Origin: an uncultured Clostridia bacterium
Lineage (GTDB): Bacteria > Bacillota > Clostridia > Oscillospirales > Acutalibacteraceae
Length of the DNA: 49,807 bases
Direction of reading: 5' to 3'
Assembly: GCA_947624835.1 (NCBI GenBank)
Contig: CANQLX010000006.1
Span: forward strand, 1 to 49,807
The position numbers and the translations under genes were made by a program. The notes beneath the pieces were generated by a model. That model ran no database searches, had not been told where the DNA came from, and was given only the letters and a program-made list of their open reading frames with translations. Positions 1 to 8,455 of the stretch are shown piece by piece. Positions within the stretch are counted from its first letter, which is position 1. Every line of letters begins with the position of its first letter.

Positions 1-83
1 TATCGGATTGGTGAAATAATTTAGCACGATATCAATTTGGGCTCGGATTACTTTGTTTTATTCAGTGTTTCCTTAGATGAATA

Positions 84-112
84 TTGCAAATATACTGTTC
101 GGGTGGTATAAT
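84..112 (+). promoter_or_regulatory. Sigma-A promoter for tyrA-aroB
   Basis: A -35 box TTGCAA (84-89), a 17-nt spacer and a -10 box TATAAT (107-112) preceded by TGG form an extended -10 promoter. It lies about 55 nt upstream of the tyrA start and probably drives the tyrA-aroB pair. Confidence 0.75.
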
Positions 113-168
113 GTTTTTAGTTTATTATAAGGGGGGAGCTTCGGGATCCTATATTCCGCAGCAAATTA

Positions 169-999
169 ATGAAAATTGTAATATACGGATTGGGAATTAT
201 CGGCGGCTCATTTGCAAAGGCCATAAAAAAGTATACAGATTGCTATGTTGTGGGGATTAATCGCAGCCGTAAACCTCTTGAAGACGCACTTGCTTGTGGC
301 GCAATAGATGAAATAGGTAATACTGAGGCTCTTTGTGATGCGGATATGCTTATCCTTGGTACGTTTCCGGGAGCAATGATTAAATTCGTAAAGGACTATG
401 CTCACCTTATCCCCCAAAAATGTATTGTAATCGACAGTGCGGGCATAAAGACCGACCTGTGTCGGGAGCTTACCGCCATATCCAAGGAATATGGTTTCAG
501 CTTTGTGGGATGCCACCCCATGGCGGGAAAGGAAAAAAACGGTTTTTCCGCTTCCGAGGCTGATTTGTTTGTCGGTTCAAGCTGTATTATAGTTCCATGC
601 GATGCGGATAAGAGTGCGGTTGAAACTGTTGATAAACTGATGAGAAAGCTGAGATTCGGACAAGTAGTATATTCTACGCCGGAGGAGCATGATAGGATTA
701 TTTCCTTTACCTCACAGCTTCCCCATGTTATAGCCTGCTCGTATGTTATGAGTCCGACCTGCCCCAAGCATAAGGGATTTTCAGCAGGGAGTTATCGTGA
801 TGTATCAAGGGTTGCAAATATAAATGAAAAACTATGGGCGGAGCTTTTTCTTGAAAACAGAGAACCGCTTATCGAGGAAATTGGTATACTCACAGAAAAT
901 CTTAACAGCATAAAATCCGCAATACAAAGTGGTGACAGAGAATCTCTTGAGAGACTTCTCGCAAAAAGCAGAATGATTAAGGAGGGTCTGGGAGAATGA
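169..999 (+). CDS. tyrA: Prephenate dehydrogenase
   Basis: Prephenate dehydrogenase oxidatively decarboxylates prephenate to 4-hydroxyphenylpyruvate in tyrosine synthesis; cytoplasmic, NAD(P)-dependent. The N-terminus has the Rossmann dinucleotide motif G7-L-G-I-I-G12, and a GCHPMAGKE block around residue 115 matches the conserved substrate-site region of the TyrA family. At 276 residues it is the short monofunctional form, with no fused chorismate mutase or C-terminal ACT domain. A purine-rich AAGGGGGGAG (129-138) lies about 30 nt before the ATG, too far for a normal Shine-Dalgarno. The frame stays open upstream but offers no standard start codon there, so the ATG at 169 is kept. The stop overlaps the aroB start by 4 nt (ATGA), indicating translational coupling within an aromatic amino acid operon. 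Confidence 0.93.
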   Translation: MKIVIYGLGIIGGSFAKAIKKYTDCYVVGINRSRKPLEDALACGAIDEIGNTEALCDADMLILGTFPGAMIKFVKDYAHLIPQKCIVIDSAGIKTDLCRELTAISKEYGFSFVGCHPMAGKEKNGFSASEADLFVGSSCIIVPCDADKSAVETVDKLMRKLRFGQVVYSTPEEHDRIISFTSQLPHVIACSYVMSPTCPKHKGFSAGSYRDVSRVANINEKLWAELFLENREPLIEEIGILTENLNSIKSAIQSGDRESLERLLAKSRMIKEGLGE

Positions 1000-2048
1000 A
1001 AATTATCAATGTAAAAACAGACGACAGATATAATGTGTATATCGAAAGGGGAATACTTTCCCAAACAGGTAAATATGTAAGGGAAGTTTCCAACGCTGTT
1101 CGTGCAGCAATAATAAGTGACAGCAATGTTGCACCTATTTATGCGGAAATTGTGGAAAAATCTCTTATGGACAACGGATTTGAAACATCATTGTTTGTAT
1201 TTAAAGCCGGTGAGGAAAGAAAAAGACTTTCAATAATAGGGCAGATGTATGCACATTTCTTTGAAAATGATATAACAAGAAGTGATATAGTCGTTGCTCT
1301 CGGAGGCGGTGTTACGGGAGATATGGCCGGCTTTGCGGCGGCAAGTTATCTTCGTGGAATAGATTTTGTTCAGATACCTACAAGTCTGCTTGCACAGGTT
1401 GATTCCTCTGTCGGAGGGAAGACAGGTGTTGACCTTTCTGTGGGAAAAAATCTTGTCGGAGCATTCAAGCAGCCTAAAACAGTTCTTATCGATCCTGATA
1501 CACTTGATACTCTGCCGAAAAAATTCTTTAATGACGGAATGGGCGAGGTAATAAAATACGGCTGCATACGCAGCAGATCACTCTTTGAAAGACTTGAAAG
1601 GGAAGAAGCAAGAAAATTTATAGATGATATCATATATGAATGTATTTCTATAAAAAGTCTTGTCGTCGAGCATGATGCACTTGACACAGGGGAGAGGGCT
1701 ATTCTGAATTTCGGACATACATTCGGTCATGCTCTTGAAAAGCTTTATAATTACAGCGGCATAACACACGGCGAGGCAGTCGGACTCGGTGCTTACCTTA
1801 TTACAAAAATAACTGAAAATAAGGGTATTACCGAAGCAGGAAGTGCGGATAGAATATATAAGCTCCTCAAAAAATATGATATGACAACAAGCACGGAATT
1901 TTGCCTTGATGATATCATCAAGGCAACAAGGGGAGATAAGAAAAGCAGCGGCAAGGGTATAAGCTTTATTTTCCTCAAAAGTATAGGAGATTGTTTTATA
2001 TACAGAATTGAAAATAATGCTATAAGGGAATTTTTTTCCGGAGAATAA
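996..2048 (+). CDS. aroB: 3-dehydroquinate synthase
   Basis: AroB converts DAHP to 3-dehydroquinate, the second step of the shikimate pathway, using NAD and a divalent metal in the cytoplasm. The 350-residue length is normal. Visible family features are the NAD-binding glycine stretch VALGGGVTGDMAGFAA (about residues 100-115), the segment QIPTSLLAQVDSSVGGKTGV, the lysine-containing GEVIKYG, and the metal-binding histidines in LNFGHTFGHALE and THGEAV. The start ATG overlaps the tyrA stop by 4 nt. A strong intrinsic terminator follows the stop directly, so the operon within this window is just tyrA-aroB. Confidence 0.96.
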   Translation: MKIINVKTDDRYNVYIERGILSQTGKYVREVSNAVRAAIISDSNVAPIYAEIVEKSLMDNGFETSLFVFKAGEERKRLSIIGQMYAHFFENDITRSDIVVALGGGVTGDMAGFAAASYLRGIDFVQIPTSLLAQVDSSVGGKTGVDLSVGKNLVGAFKQPKTVLIDPDTLDTLPKKFFNDGMGEVIKYGCIRSRSLFERLEREEARKFIDDIIYECISIKSLVVEHDALDTGERAILNFGHTFGHALEKLYNYSGITHGEAVGLGAYLITKITENKGITEAGSADRIYKLLKKYDMTTSTEFCLDDIIKATRGDKKSSGKGISFIFLKSIGDCFIYRIENNAIREFFSGE

Positions 2049-2050
2049 AA

Positions 2051-2094
2051 AAACAGGCTTCAGGATGCATTGATACATCCTAAAGCCTGTTTTT
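2051..2094. terminator. Bidirectional intrinsic terminator
   Basis: AAACAGGCTT and CAGGATG (2051-2067) pair with CATCC and AAAGCCTGTTT (2076-2092), with A and T runs on both sides. The hairpin sits between the convergent aroB and the minus-strand gene ending at 2093, so it can serve both. Confidence 0.85.
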
Positions 2095-2710
2095 ATGCAT
2101 TCGCCGCTGCGGTTTTTTCGTATTCCTCTTCCTTTTTCATGAGGGTAATAAATTTTTTCTTCAGTTCGATTGAAAGATAGGGTCTGAGTTTCTCGAGGGT
2201 CATTTTGTTAGGCGTGAAAATTAGCAAAGCCGGCTTATGCCTGATTTTGTCATGTATCAAAACATAGTATGTTGAGTCGCTGGTATTATTTTCCTCGGCA
2301 TGGAGCACAAGATTGTGTTTTGACGGCTCAACATTACGCTTGCCTGTTTCGTGGTTGTAATATTTTCCGATATCGTCAATTCCTTTGATATCAAATACTG
2401 TTATATTACGGCGTTTTGCCTTGCCCTTTATACGCTCTATACGCATTTCACCCGTTACAAATGTGTATTCATATTCTATTCCGGAGTTTCTCACCAGATA
2501 TACTATAAGCCATATACCCACTCCTAAAAGTATCAGGGAAACAGGAATAAGAAAGGAATATACTCCGGAAAAAATTACACACAGTGCAATTACCAAAATA
2601 ATACCGCATATGGAACCTATAAGGCTGATTGACTGTTTTGCCGTGAATTTTTTCTTGACAATCTGTTCGTAATAATTATCCATTCTTGTTACATCTATCA
2701 ATTTATCCAT
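2093..2710 (-). CDS. Small two-helix membrane protein, unknown function
   Basis: A 205-residue protein of unknown function. The start at 2710 (MDKLIDV) is chosen because a GGAGG lies 7 nt upstream; a longer frame to 2734 has no such support. Residues about 25-70 form two closely spaced hydrophobic helices, probably a membrane hairpin. The rest is a soluble, mostly beta domain of about 120 residues ending in a charged helix. The layout is reminiscent of the DUF6106 proteins of Clostridia, but I am not sure of that assignment. It is a single minus-strand gene, convergent with aroB. Confidence 0.75.
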   Translation of the reverse strand: MDKLIDVTRMDNYYEQIVKKKFTAKQSISLIGSICGIILVIALCVIFSGVYSFLIPVSLILLGVGIWLIVYLVRNSGIEYEYTFVTGEMRIERIKGKAKRRNITVFDIKGIDDIGKYYNHETGKRNVEPSKHNLVLHAEENNTSDSTYYVLIHDKIRHKPALLIFTPNKMTLEKLRPYLSIELKKKFITLMKKEEEYEKTAAANA

Positions 2711-2856
2711 AAATATACCTCCAACCTTTTTCATACTTTAAATTTTTTAAAAGCATATGGCTATTATACCACATATTGCACAAAAAATCAATTAATTTTT
2801 CTATATATTTCTTGAAAAATACATTATTATTTTAAAGCTTGCCGTCAGCAGTTGTG

Positions 2857-2898
2857 AAAACCGGATATTCCCAATCTTTCTTTGGGTATATCCGGTTT
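2857..2898 (-). terminator. Hairpin downstream of the cyclophilin gene
   Basis: AAACCGGATAT plus CCCAA (2858-2874) pairs with TTGGG plus ATATCCGGTTT (2882-2898). The stem is long and good, but neither strand has a clear U-tract, so termination is probable rather than certain. It lies 50 nt past the stop of the minus-strand cyclophilin gene. Confidence 0.5.
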
Positions 2899-2947
2899 GG
2901 TCAGGATGTATTCTGCTGCCTCTATATAAAATGTTTTATTAGAATAA

Positions 2948-3721
2948 TCATTTATCCTCTGTACGGATGGTAATGGAATTAATGATTGGCTGCTCGCTTT
3001 CGGAAATGGTACCGTTGTCATCTGTCGGCTTTGCATCCGCACATATCTTATCAACAACCTCCATGCCTTCGGTTACATGACCGAAGCCGGCATAATCCCC
3101 ATCAAGGTACAGACTGTCCTTCTGGACTATAAAGAATTGTGAGGATGCACTGTTCATATCCTGGGCGGTTCTCGCCATTGATATTGTGCCCCTTGTGTGG
3201 GAAATTGTATTGTTATAACCATTATTGGAAAATTCTCCGACAATGGTTTCCGGCTCCTCCATGCCGTCCTTAGCCTGACCTCCCTGCATCATAAAGTTTT
3301 CCATAATTCTGTGGAATGTAAGACCATCATAGAATTTTGAATTTGCAAGCTTGACAAAGTTTTCTACGGTTTTGGGGGCTGAAACGGGGTCAAGCTCAAC
3401 TATGATTTTTCCGTAATCCTTTATATCTATGTCGGCATAATAGGTTTTGGTTTCGTCTAATACTGATTCGCCCGAGGCAAGGGAACTTTGTGTACTCTCT
3501 TCTTCGGAGGACTGTGGGTTGCTGCCGTTATTTGACAGTACAAGTGCAAGTACCAACAATCCTACTATAATTACGATAAGAATAACTGCCGTGATTATTC
3601 CTGCTTTAAGCTTTTTGCCTGTATCGACTGTATCCGCAACGGGCAGTTGATTTTTTGGTGCAGACGTTGCCGGTGTTTTTCTTCTCGGAGCCGGTCCCTT
3701 TTTCTTTCTTTTTTTAGCCAT
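2948..3721 (-). CDS. Membrane-anchored cyclophilin-type peptidyl-prolyl isomerase
   Basis: Peptidyl-prolyl cis-trans isomerase of the cyclophilin family, 257 residues, probably acting on the outer face of the membrane. A very basic N-terminus (about residues 1-20, rich in K and R) is followed by one transmembrane helix (about 38-62), a Ser/Glu-rich spacer, and the cyclophilin domain from about residue 95 to the end. Core motifs visible are FHRIMENFMMQGG (catalytic Arg region), SASSQFFIVQ and YAGFGHVTEGMEVVDKI. The start has an AAAGGA ribosome site 8 nt upstream. Monocistronic. The role is inferred to be folding of exported proteins. Confidence 0.9.
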   Translation of the reverse strand: MAKKRKKKGPAPRRKTPATSAPKNQLPVADTVDTGKKLKAGIITAVILIVIIVGLLVLALVLSNNGSNPQSSEEESTQSSLASGESVLDETKTYYADIDIKDYGKIIVELDPVSAPKTVENFVKLANSKFYDGLTFHRIMENFMMQGGQAKDGMEEPETIVGEFSNNGYNNTISHTRGTISMARTAQDMNSASSQFFIVQKDSLYLDGDYAGFGHVTEGMEVVDKICADAKPTDDNGTISESEQPIINSITIRTEDK

Positions 3722-4023
3722 TGTTTCAAATCCTTTCTTTGCTGTGTGATATGACAGCCTGTTTTAAGTTCTTATATCCTGGTTCGGATAGCAATAAAAC
3801 AATCATAACATATTATGCGTAAAAATTCAATTTATATTTTGAATTAAATATACTTTACTCTATGTTGGGGAGAATTAGGGATGTCGGTCTGCACTTTTTC
3901 TTAGGTACTGCATAGCATATAATGGTGTTTTTAGGTAAAAATTAAATATTTTCAATTTTTTTATCATAAGTTGACCTCATGGGGTCAATTTTTTTTGTTT
4001 TTTACCCTCCTGTTGAAGGGGGT
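3722..4023. other. Intergenic region upstream of the phage-type block
   Basis: About 300 AT-rich bases between the divergent cyclophilin gene and the small terminase gene. It holds a weak candidate plus-strand -10 (TATAAT, 3918-3923, no good -35) and, just before the phage genes, a compact terminator-like hairpin (listed separately). No repressor gene, operator array, integrase or att-like repeat is visible. Confidence 0.5.
3969..3998 (+). terminator. Terminator-like hairpin in the leader of the terminase operon
   Basis: TTGACC (3971-3976) pairs with GGTCAA (3983-3988) around a 6-nt loop and is followed directly by eight T residues (3989-3996). This is an intrinsic-terminator shape located 26 nt before the small terminase start. 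No plus-strand gene lies upstream to be terminated, so it could be an attenuator or could insulate the phage-derived block. Confidence 0.55.
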
Positions 4024-4569
4024 ATGAAATTGAATAAAAAAGAGAGGGGGATTACTCCGAGAGAAAAACAGTTTTGCTGTCTTTATGCAAATAGCGGGAA
4101 TTTTAAAGAGGCAGCTTTATATGCGGGGTTCAGTAATCCCGATAAAACGGGTGCGGCTCTTTTGCTAAGGGATGATATTAATGCGGAAATAGACAAAATA
4201 TATAAATCACGCACAAAAAATTACCGTGAAAGAGCAAGAGCCGGATATGAAAGGCTTGCTTTTGGAAATGTTTCCGATGCTGTCCGGCTCATGTTCGATG
4301 ATAATCCCTCGGAAAAGCCTCTTGAATCCTATGATCTGTTCAATGTTGCCGAAATTAAAAGACCAAAGGACGGTGCAATGGAAATTAAGTTTTTCGACAG
4401 GATAAAGGCTCTCGAAAAGCTTGAATGTGCAGAAGACGGCGAACAGAAAAGTGTATCGGATTTTTATGCTGCACTTATAGGCGGCATTAAAAGCTCCGGC
4501 GAGAAAAATATTGATTTTGAGGGAGGAAGGACCGCGGAATCTGAAATCTTGGAGGAGGGAACTATTTGA
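4024..4569 (+). CDS. Phage terminase small subunit
   Basis: DNA-recognition subunit of a headful packaging terminase, which binds phage DNA and presents it to the large subunit. The N-terminal third (LTPREKQFC-like ITPREKQFCCLYANSG, then KEAALYAGF) is the helix-turn-helix of the Terminase_2 / XtmA type, followed by a coiled, charged middle (RAGYERLAFGNVSDAVRL). The 181-residue length is usual. ATG 4024 is preceded closely by GAAGGGGG (4015-4022); TTG 4030, with better spacing, is an alternative. A longer frame back to 3979 would be translated out of the terminator hairpin and is not favoured. Its stop overlaps the large-subunit start by 4 nt. Confidence 0.85.
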   Translation: MKLNKKERGITPREKQFCCLYANSGNFKEAALYAGFSNPDKTGAALLLRDDINAEIDKIYKSRTKNYRERARAGYERLAFGNVSDAVRLMFDDNPSEKPLESYDLFNVAEIKRPKDGAMEIKFFDRIKALEKLECAEDGEQKSVSDFYAALIGGIKSSGEKNIDFEGGRTAESEILEEGTI

Positions 4570-5843
4570 AATATACAGTTTTTTCCGAAAAGCAGCTTAA
4601 GCTTCTGAGGTGGTGGTGCGATGAAAGTGAAAGTGCCGAATGTGACGGTATTATATGCGATGGTGCCGTGAGGAGCGGTAAGACCCTGTGTATGAGTGTT
4701 TCATTCATTTCTTGGGCAATGCTGAATTTTGATAAGGGCAGCTTTGCGATATGCGGAAAAACTATACGCTCGGTTAAAAGAAATCTTGTTGTTCCGCTTA
4801 TTAATGCGCTAACGGATCTCGGATTTGAGGTGAAAGACAAGCTTTCTTCAAATGTACTGGAGGTTCAGGTCGGTGAGAGAAAAAATATTTTCTATCTTTT
4901 CGGCGGCAGGGATGAGGGTTCAGCGGCTCTTATACAGGGTATAACGCTTTGCGGAGTGCTTTTTGACGAGGTAGCCCTTATGCCGAGATCGTTTGTTGAG
5001 CAGGCTGTGGCGAGGTGTTCTATTGAGAGATCTAAGCTGTGGTTTAACTGTAATCCCGAATATCCGCAGCATTGGTTTTGTACTGAATGGGTGAAAAAGG
5101 TAAGGGAAAAAAATCTTTTTTACATACATTTCACCATGGAGGATAATCCTTCCCTATCAAAAGCAATGCTAAGACGCTATCAGAAGCTTTATTCGGGCAG
5201 CTTTTATCAGAGATATGTCCTTGGAAAATGGACGGCTGCGGAGGGGCTTGTTTATCCTTTTATGTCGGATGAAAAAATGCTTTGTGATGTGCCGAGGGGA
5301 GGATTTGATGATTTTGTTATTTCATGTGATTACGGCACGGTCAATCCATCCTCTTTCGGTTTATGGGGACTCAGCGGAGGTGTATGGTACAGGATAAGTG
5401 AATATTATTACAGCTCCCGCAGGGAAGGCTCCTCACGCACGGATGAAGAACATTATAAAGGTCTATGTGACCTTGCAGGTCCGAGGAAGATATCGGAGGT
5501 GATTGTTGACCCGTCTGCGGCAAGCTTTATTGAGGTTATAAAAAGGCATGGCAGATTCAGGGTGACGGCAGCAAAAAATAATGTTACGGACGGGATAAGG
5601 CAGGTGAGCAGTGCACTTAAACAGGGGGATATCAGGATATGCCGCTGCTGTACCGACTGTATACGTGAATTTGGATTGTACCGTTGGGAAAGCGGAGGCA
5701 GGGATATTCCGATGAAAGAAAATGATCATGCAATGGACGATGTGAGGTATTTTGTTGCAACCTATTTGAATGGATATGATGACAGCATATTTGCATTAGC
5801 CTCGGCACGTAACTGCGGACCTCCAATGTCAATTCCTTACTGA
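4566..5843 (+). CDS. Phage terminase large subunit
   Basis: ATP-driven packaging motor with a nuclease domain, 425 residues, the usual length for PBSX (XtmB)-like enzymes. Walker A is GAVRSGKT (33-40) and Walker B is GVLFDEVAL with D134/E135. The C-terminal RNase-H-like nuclease shows its acidic residues in CDYG (D255), VDPSA (D315) and HAMDDVRYF (D391/D392). All expected catalytic positions look intact, so nothing suggests decay. It starts at TTG 4566, with GGAGGAGG 8 nt upstream, overlapping the small-subunit stop. Confidence 0.93.
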   Translation: MKYTVFSEKQLKLLRWWCDESESAECDGIICDGAVRSGKTLCMSVSFISWAMLNFDKGSFAICGKTIRSVKRNLVVPLINALTDLGFEVKDKLSSNVLEVQVGERKNIFYLFGGRDEGSAALIQGITLCGVLFDEVALMPRSFVEQAVARCSIERSKLWFNCNPEYPQHWFCTEWVKKVREKNLFYIHFTMEDNPSLSKAMLRRYQKLYSGSFYQRYVLGKWTAAEGLVYPFMSDEKMLCDVPRGGFDDFVISCDYGTVNPSSFGLWGLSGGVWYRISEYYYSSRREGSSRTDEEHYKGLCDLAGPRKISEVIVDPSAASFIEVIKRHGRFRVTAAKNNVTDGIRQVSSALKQGDIRICRCCTDCIREFGLYRWESGGRDIPMKENDHAMDDVRYFVATYLNGYDDSIFALASARNCGPPMSIPY

Positions 5844-5991
5844 TTTATTCAAAAAATAAATTTGCGGTTCGCAGGTGAAAAATTCAGGTCAATTATATAC
5901 AAGTTTATCTTTTGCTGCGGCTTACCGCATTATAGGGTTGCTGTTTAAAACCATCCAAAGGTGTGATACAGCAGCATCCGGAAAGGAAAAA

Positions 5992-7143
5992 ATGAAATGG
6001 TTTAAGATTAAAAATAAGAACGATAAAAGCGGCTTTGCTGTTCAGACAGCGGGAAGTGAGGGGTATAATCATCCGTTTTCCTGTATAAGAAATTACAGTC
6101 CTCTCGGCGGCTTTGAAAAAAATCTGTATCGCTCACTCAGGGAATCTATTCCCATAATTGATGCAGCGATATACAAAATTATAAGACTTGTGGGAAACTT
6201 TACCGTTCAGTGCTCTGATAAAAAAGCGGAAGCGAAATTGGAAGAGTTTTTGAGAAATGTAAGAGTGAACGGAATATCATACGGTGTTGACAGCTTTGTA
6301 TCACAGTACCTTGAACAGCTTCTTACATACGGTACTGCTATAGGTGAGATAGTACCCGATAAAGACGGAAATATTGCAGCACTTTACAACAGTTCCCTCG
6401 ACAATGTCGAGCTTTGCTGCGGTGAAAATCCCTTTGATGTCCGTATTAATACTGTAGATGAAACAGGTACAAAATTGCCTGTAAAATATCCTGAGCTTAT
6501 ACTGTGCAGTGCAATTATGCCCGAGCCGGGTAAGCTGTATGGCACCTCCATATTAAAGGGACTTCCGTTTGTCAGCGATATATTACTTAAGATTATTAAT
6601 GCCATCGGCACAAACTGGGACAGAGTAGGTAATGTACGCTTTGCCGTTACATATAAGCCGAGTGAGGGCGACAGGGGAGGTACTACAAAGGAAAAGGCAA
6701 TGCTTATAGCCTCTGAATGGAGCAAGGCTATGAAAAGCAGGGAACCGAGAGATTTCGTATCTGTGGGAGATGTAAACATAAAGACAATAGGTGCGGATAA
6801 TCAGATACCCGACAGTGAAATTCCTGTGCGTCAGATACTTGAGCAGATCGTGGCAAAGCTGTCAATCCCACCTTTCCTTTTGGGGCTTACATGGTCAACA
6901 ACAGAAAGAATGTCCTCTCAGCAGGCGGATATCCTTACAAGCGAGCTTGAATATTACAGACGTGTGCTTAATGAAAGTATTAAAAAAATATGCCGAACAT
7001 TCCTGCGTATTAACGGGTTTGATGAAAGGTGTCGGATAGTATGGGATAATATCAATCTTCAGGATGAGGTTGAGCTTGCAAAGGCAAGACTTTATAATGC
7101 CCAGGCAGAGGAAACAGAAAAACGTATTGAAAAGGGAGAATGA
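5992..7143 (+). CDS. Phage portal protein
   Basis: Portal protein, the dodecameric ring at one capsid vertex through which DNA enters and leaves. It has 383 residues from ATG 5992, chosen because GGAAAGGA (5980-5987) precedes it. The frame is open back to 5875, but that stretch has no ribosome site and looks non-coding. The central portion (VDSFVSQYLEQLLTYGTAIGEI) and the late segment (STTERMSSQQADILTSELEYYRR) match the clip and crown pattern of Firmicutes portal proteins. It is a little shorter than many portals (420-500). Its stop overlaps the next start (ATGA). Confidence 0.88.
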   Translation: MKWFKIKNKNDKSGFAVQTAGSEGYNHPFSCIRNYSPLGGFEKNLYRSLRESIPIIDAAIYKIIRLVGNFTVQCSDKKAEAKLEEFLRNVRVNGISYGVDSFVSQYLEQLLTYGTAIGEIVPDKDGNIAALYNSSLDNVELCCGENPFDVRINTVDETGTKLPVKYPELILCSAIMPEPGKLYGTSILKGLPFVSDILLKIINAIGTNWDRVGNVRFAVTYKPSEGDRGGTTKEKAMLIASEWSKAMKSREPRDFVSVGDVNIKTIGADNQIPDSEIPVRQILEQIVAKLSIPPFLLGLTWSTTERMSSQQADILTSELEYYRRVLNESIKKICRTFLRINGFDERCRIVWDNINLQDEVELAKARLYNAQAEETEKRIEKGE

Positions 7144-8087
7144 ATGTGGAAAATGAAAATAACAATTTGAAAGCAGGTGAACTGGAGCTTATCAACAGCT
7201 ATACCCGCAGAACCCTTAAGGAGGATGAGGTATATGCCTTCTCAGTTGTCTTGTGTGACAATGAAACAGACAGAGATTTTGAAAGATTTTCTGATTCTGC
7301 ACTGAAAAAATTGGAAAAACTGTTTGTAGGGGTAACAGGTGTTCTTGACCATGACCCGAAAAGCAATAACCAGACTGCAAGGATATTTTCGTGCAGTGCG
7401 GATAAAGTATCGGGAAAAAAGACCTCGGACGGACGGCAGTATATCCGACTTTCTGCAAGGGCATATATGCCCCGGACGGAAAGCAATAAGGATTTTATAA
7501 TGCAGCTTGACAGCGGTATAAAAAAGGAGGTTAGCGTAGGCTGTTCGGTAGCTAAAAGAATATGCTCGATATGCGGCTGTGAAAACGGTCTATGCGAACA
7601 TATAAGAGGAAAGAGCTATAACGGCGAGTTGTGCTGCAAAATACTCGATGAGCCGACAGATGCCTATGAATGGTCTTTTGTTGCCGTGCCTGCACAGAAA
7701 GCGGCAGGGGTTATCAAATCATATAAAAAAGGAGAGAATGGATTGGATATTGAGAAAAGACTTTTCAGCGGTGAAGCGGAAAGCTTTACTGCTGATGAAA
7801 TGAATATTATAGCGGAAAAAATCCGCATATTGCAGGAAAAGGCTGCTGATGGTGAAGTCTACAGAAGACGGCTTGAGGCTGAAATTAATAAGCTTGCTGC
7901 TTTTGCTTTGCCTCAGCTCAAAAGAGATGTGCTTGATTTTATTACAGACAAAATGAATGCTGTGCAGCTTGAAAACCTTAAGAAGGCTCTTTCGGAGGGA
8001 AGGGAAAACAGTATTCCCATTAAGCCTCAGCTTGCTGTGGCAGTTAAAAATATAAAAACAGACAATAATGCTTTCAAAAATATTTGA
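7140..8087 (+). CDS. XkdF-like phage head protease/scaffold protein
   Basis: A 315-residue protein placed between portal and capsid, where tailed phages encode the head maturation protease and scaffold. The N-terminal domain carries DRDFERFSDSALKKL and a GVTGVLDHD block (H71) followed by QTARI, a pattern seen in the XkdF-like putative serine protease/scaffold family. From about residue 195 the protein is helical and charged, as a scaffold would be. Between the two lies an unusual cysteine knuckle: C142, C145, C147, C152 and H154. Starts at ATG 7140 (overlapping the portal stop) or GTG 7146, which has better spacing to AAGGGAG. Protease activity is inferred from the family only. Confidence 0.72.
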   Translation: MNVENENNNLKAGELELINSYTRRTLKEDEVYAFSVVLCDNETDRDFERFSDSALKKLEKLFVGVTGVLDHDPKSNNQTARIFSCSADKVSGKKTSDGRQYIRLSARAYMPRTESNKDFIMQLDSGIKKEVSVGCSVAKRICSICGCENGLCEHIRGKSYNGELCCKILDEPTDAYEWSFVAVPAQKAAGVIKSYKKGENGLDIEKRLFSGEAESFTADEMNIIAEKIRILQEKAADGEVYRRRLEAEINKLAAFALPQLKRDVLDFITDKMNAVQLENLKKALSEGRENSIPIKPQLAVAVKNIKTDNNAFKNI

Positions 8088-8099
8088 GGAGGATGATAT

Positions 8100-8432
8100 A
8101 TGAATGTTTCATTTAACGGCTTCGGGGAAAATGTTGTTACATTTGAAACGGAGGGAAGTGTGAGTGCCGGTATGCCGGTTATGGTATCGGAAAGCGGAAA
8201 GGTAAAGGCGGCAAACGGTGTATTTTGCGGAATTTGTGTAGGCGAAAGAAACGGTTATGCCGCTGTTCAGCTCAGCGGCTATGTAAAGGTTACTTTTAGT
8301 GCTGCACCTGCCATAGGGTATACAAAGCTTGTCGGTAAAAGCGGCAAGGTCAGCACTGATACATCAACTGGCAGAGAATATCTTGTCGTTGATATTGATA
8401 CTGTTGCCAAAACAGCGGGAATTATACTTTGA
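8100..8432 (+). CDS. Probable capsid decoration protein
   Basis: A 110-residue glycine- and valine-rich, all-beta protein directly upstream of the major capsid gene. Its size, position and pattern (SVSAGMPVMVSESGKVK, then AAVQLSGYVKVTF) resemble DUF2190-type / lambda gpD-like capsid decoration proteins, which stabilise the expanded shell. The start ATG has GGAGGATG just upstream. The identification rests on context and composition, not on a specific motif. Confidence 0.65.
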   Translation: MNVSFNGFGENVVTFETEGSVSAGMPVMVSESGKVKAANGVFCGICVGERNGYAAVQLSGYVKVTFSAAPAIGYTKLVGKSGKVSTDTSTGREYLVVDIDTVAKTAGIIL

Positions 8433-8455
8433 GTTGAAAGGAGATTTTTTGATAT

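Noticed and set aside
3722..4023. Search for attL/attR direct repeats flanking the phage block (compared with 14761-14850)
   Set aside because: No convincing direct repeat was seen by eye, and no integrase is present. Absence is not proven without a computed comparison.
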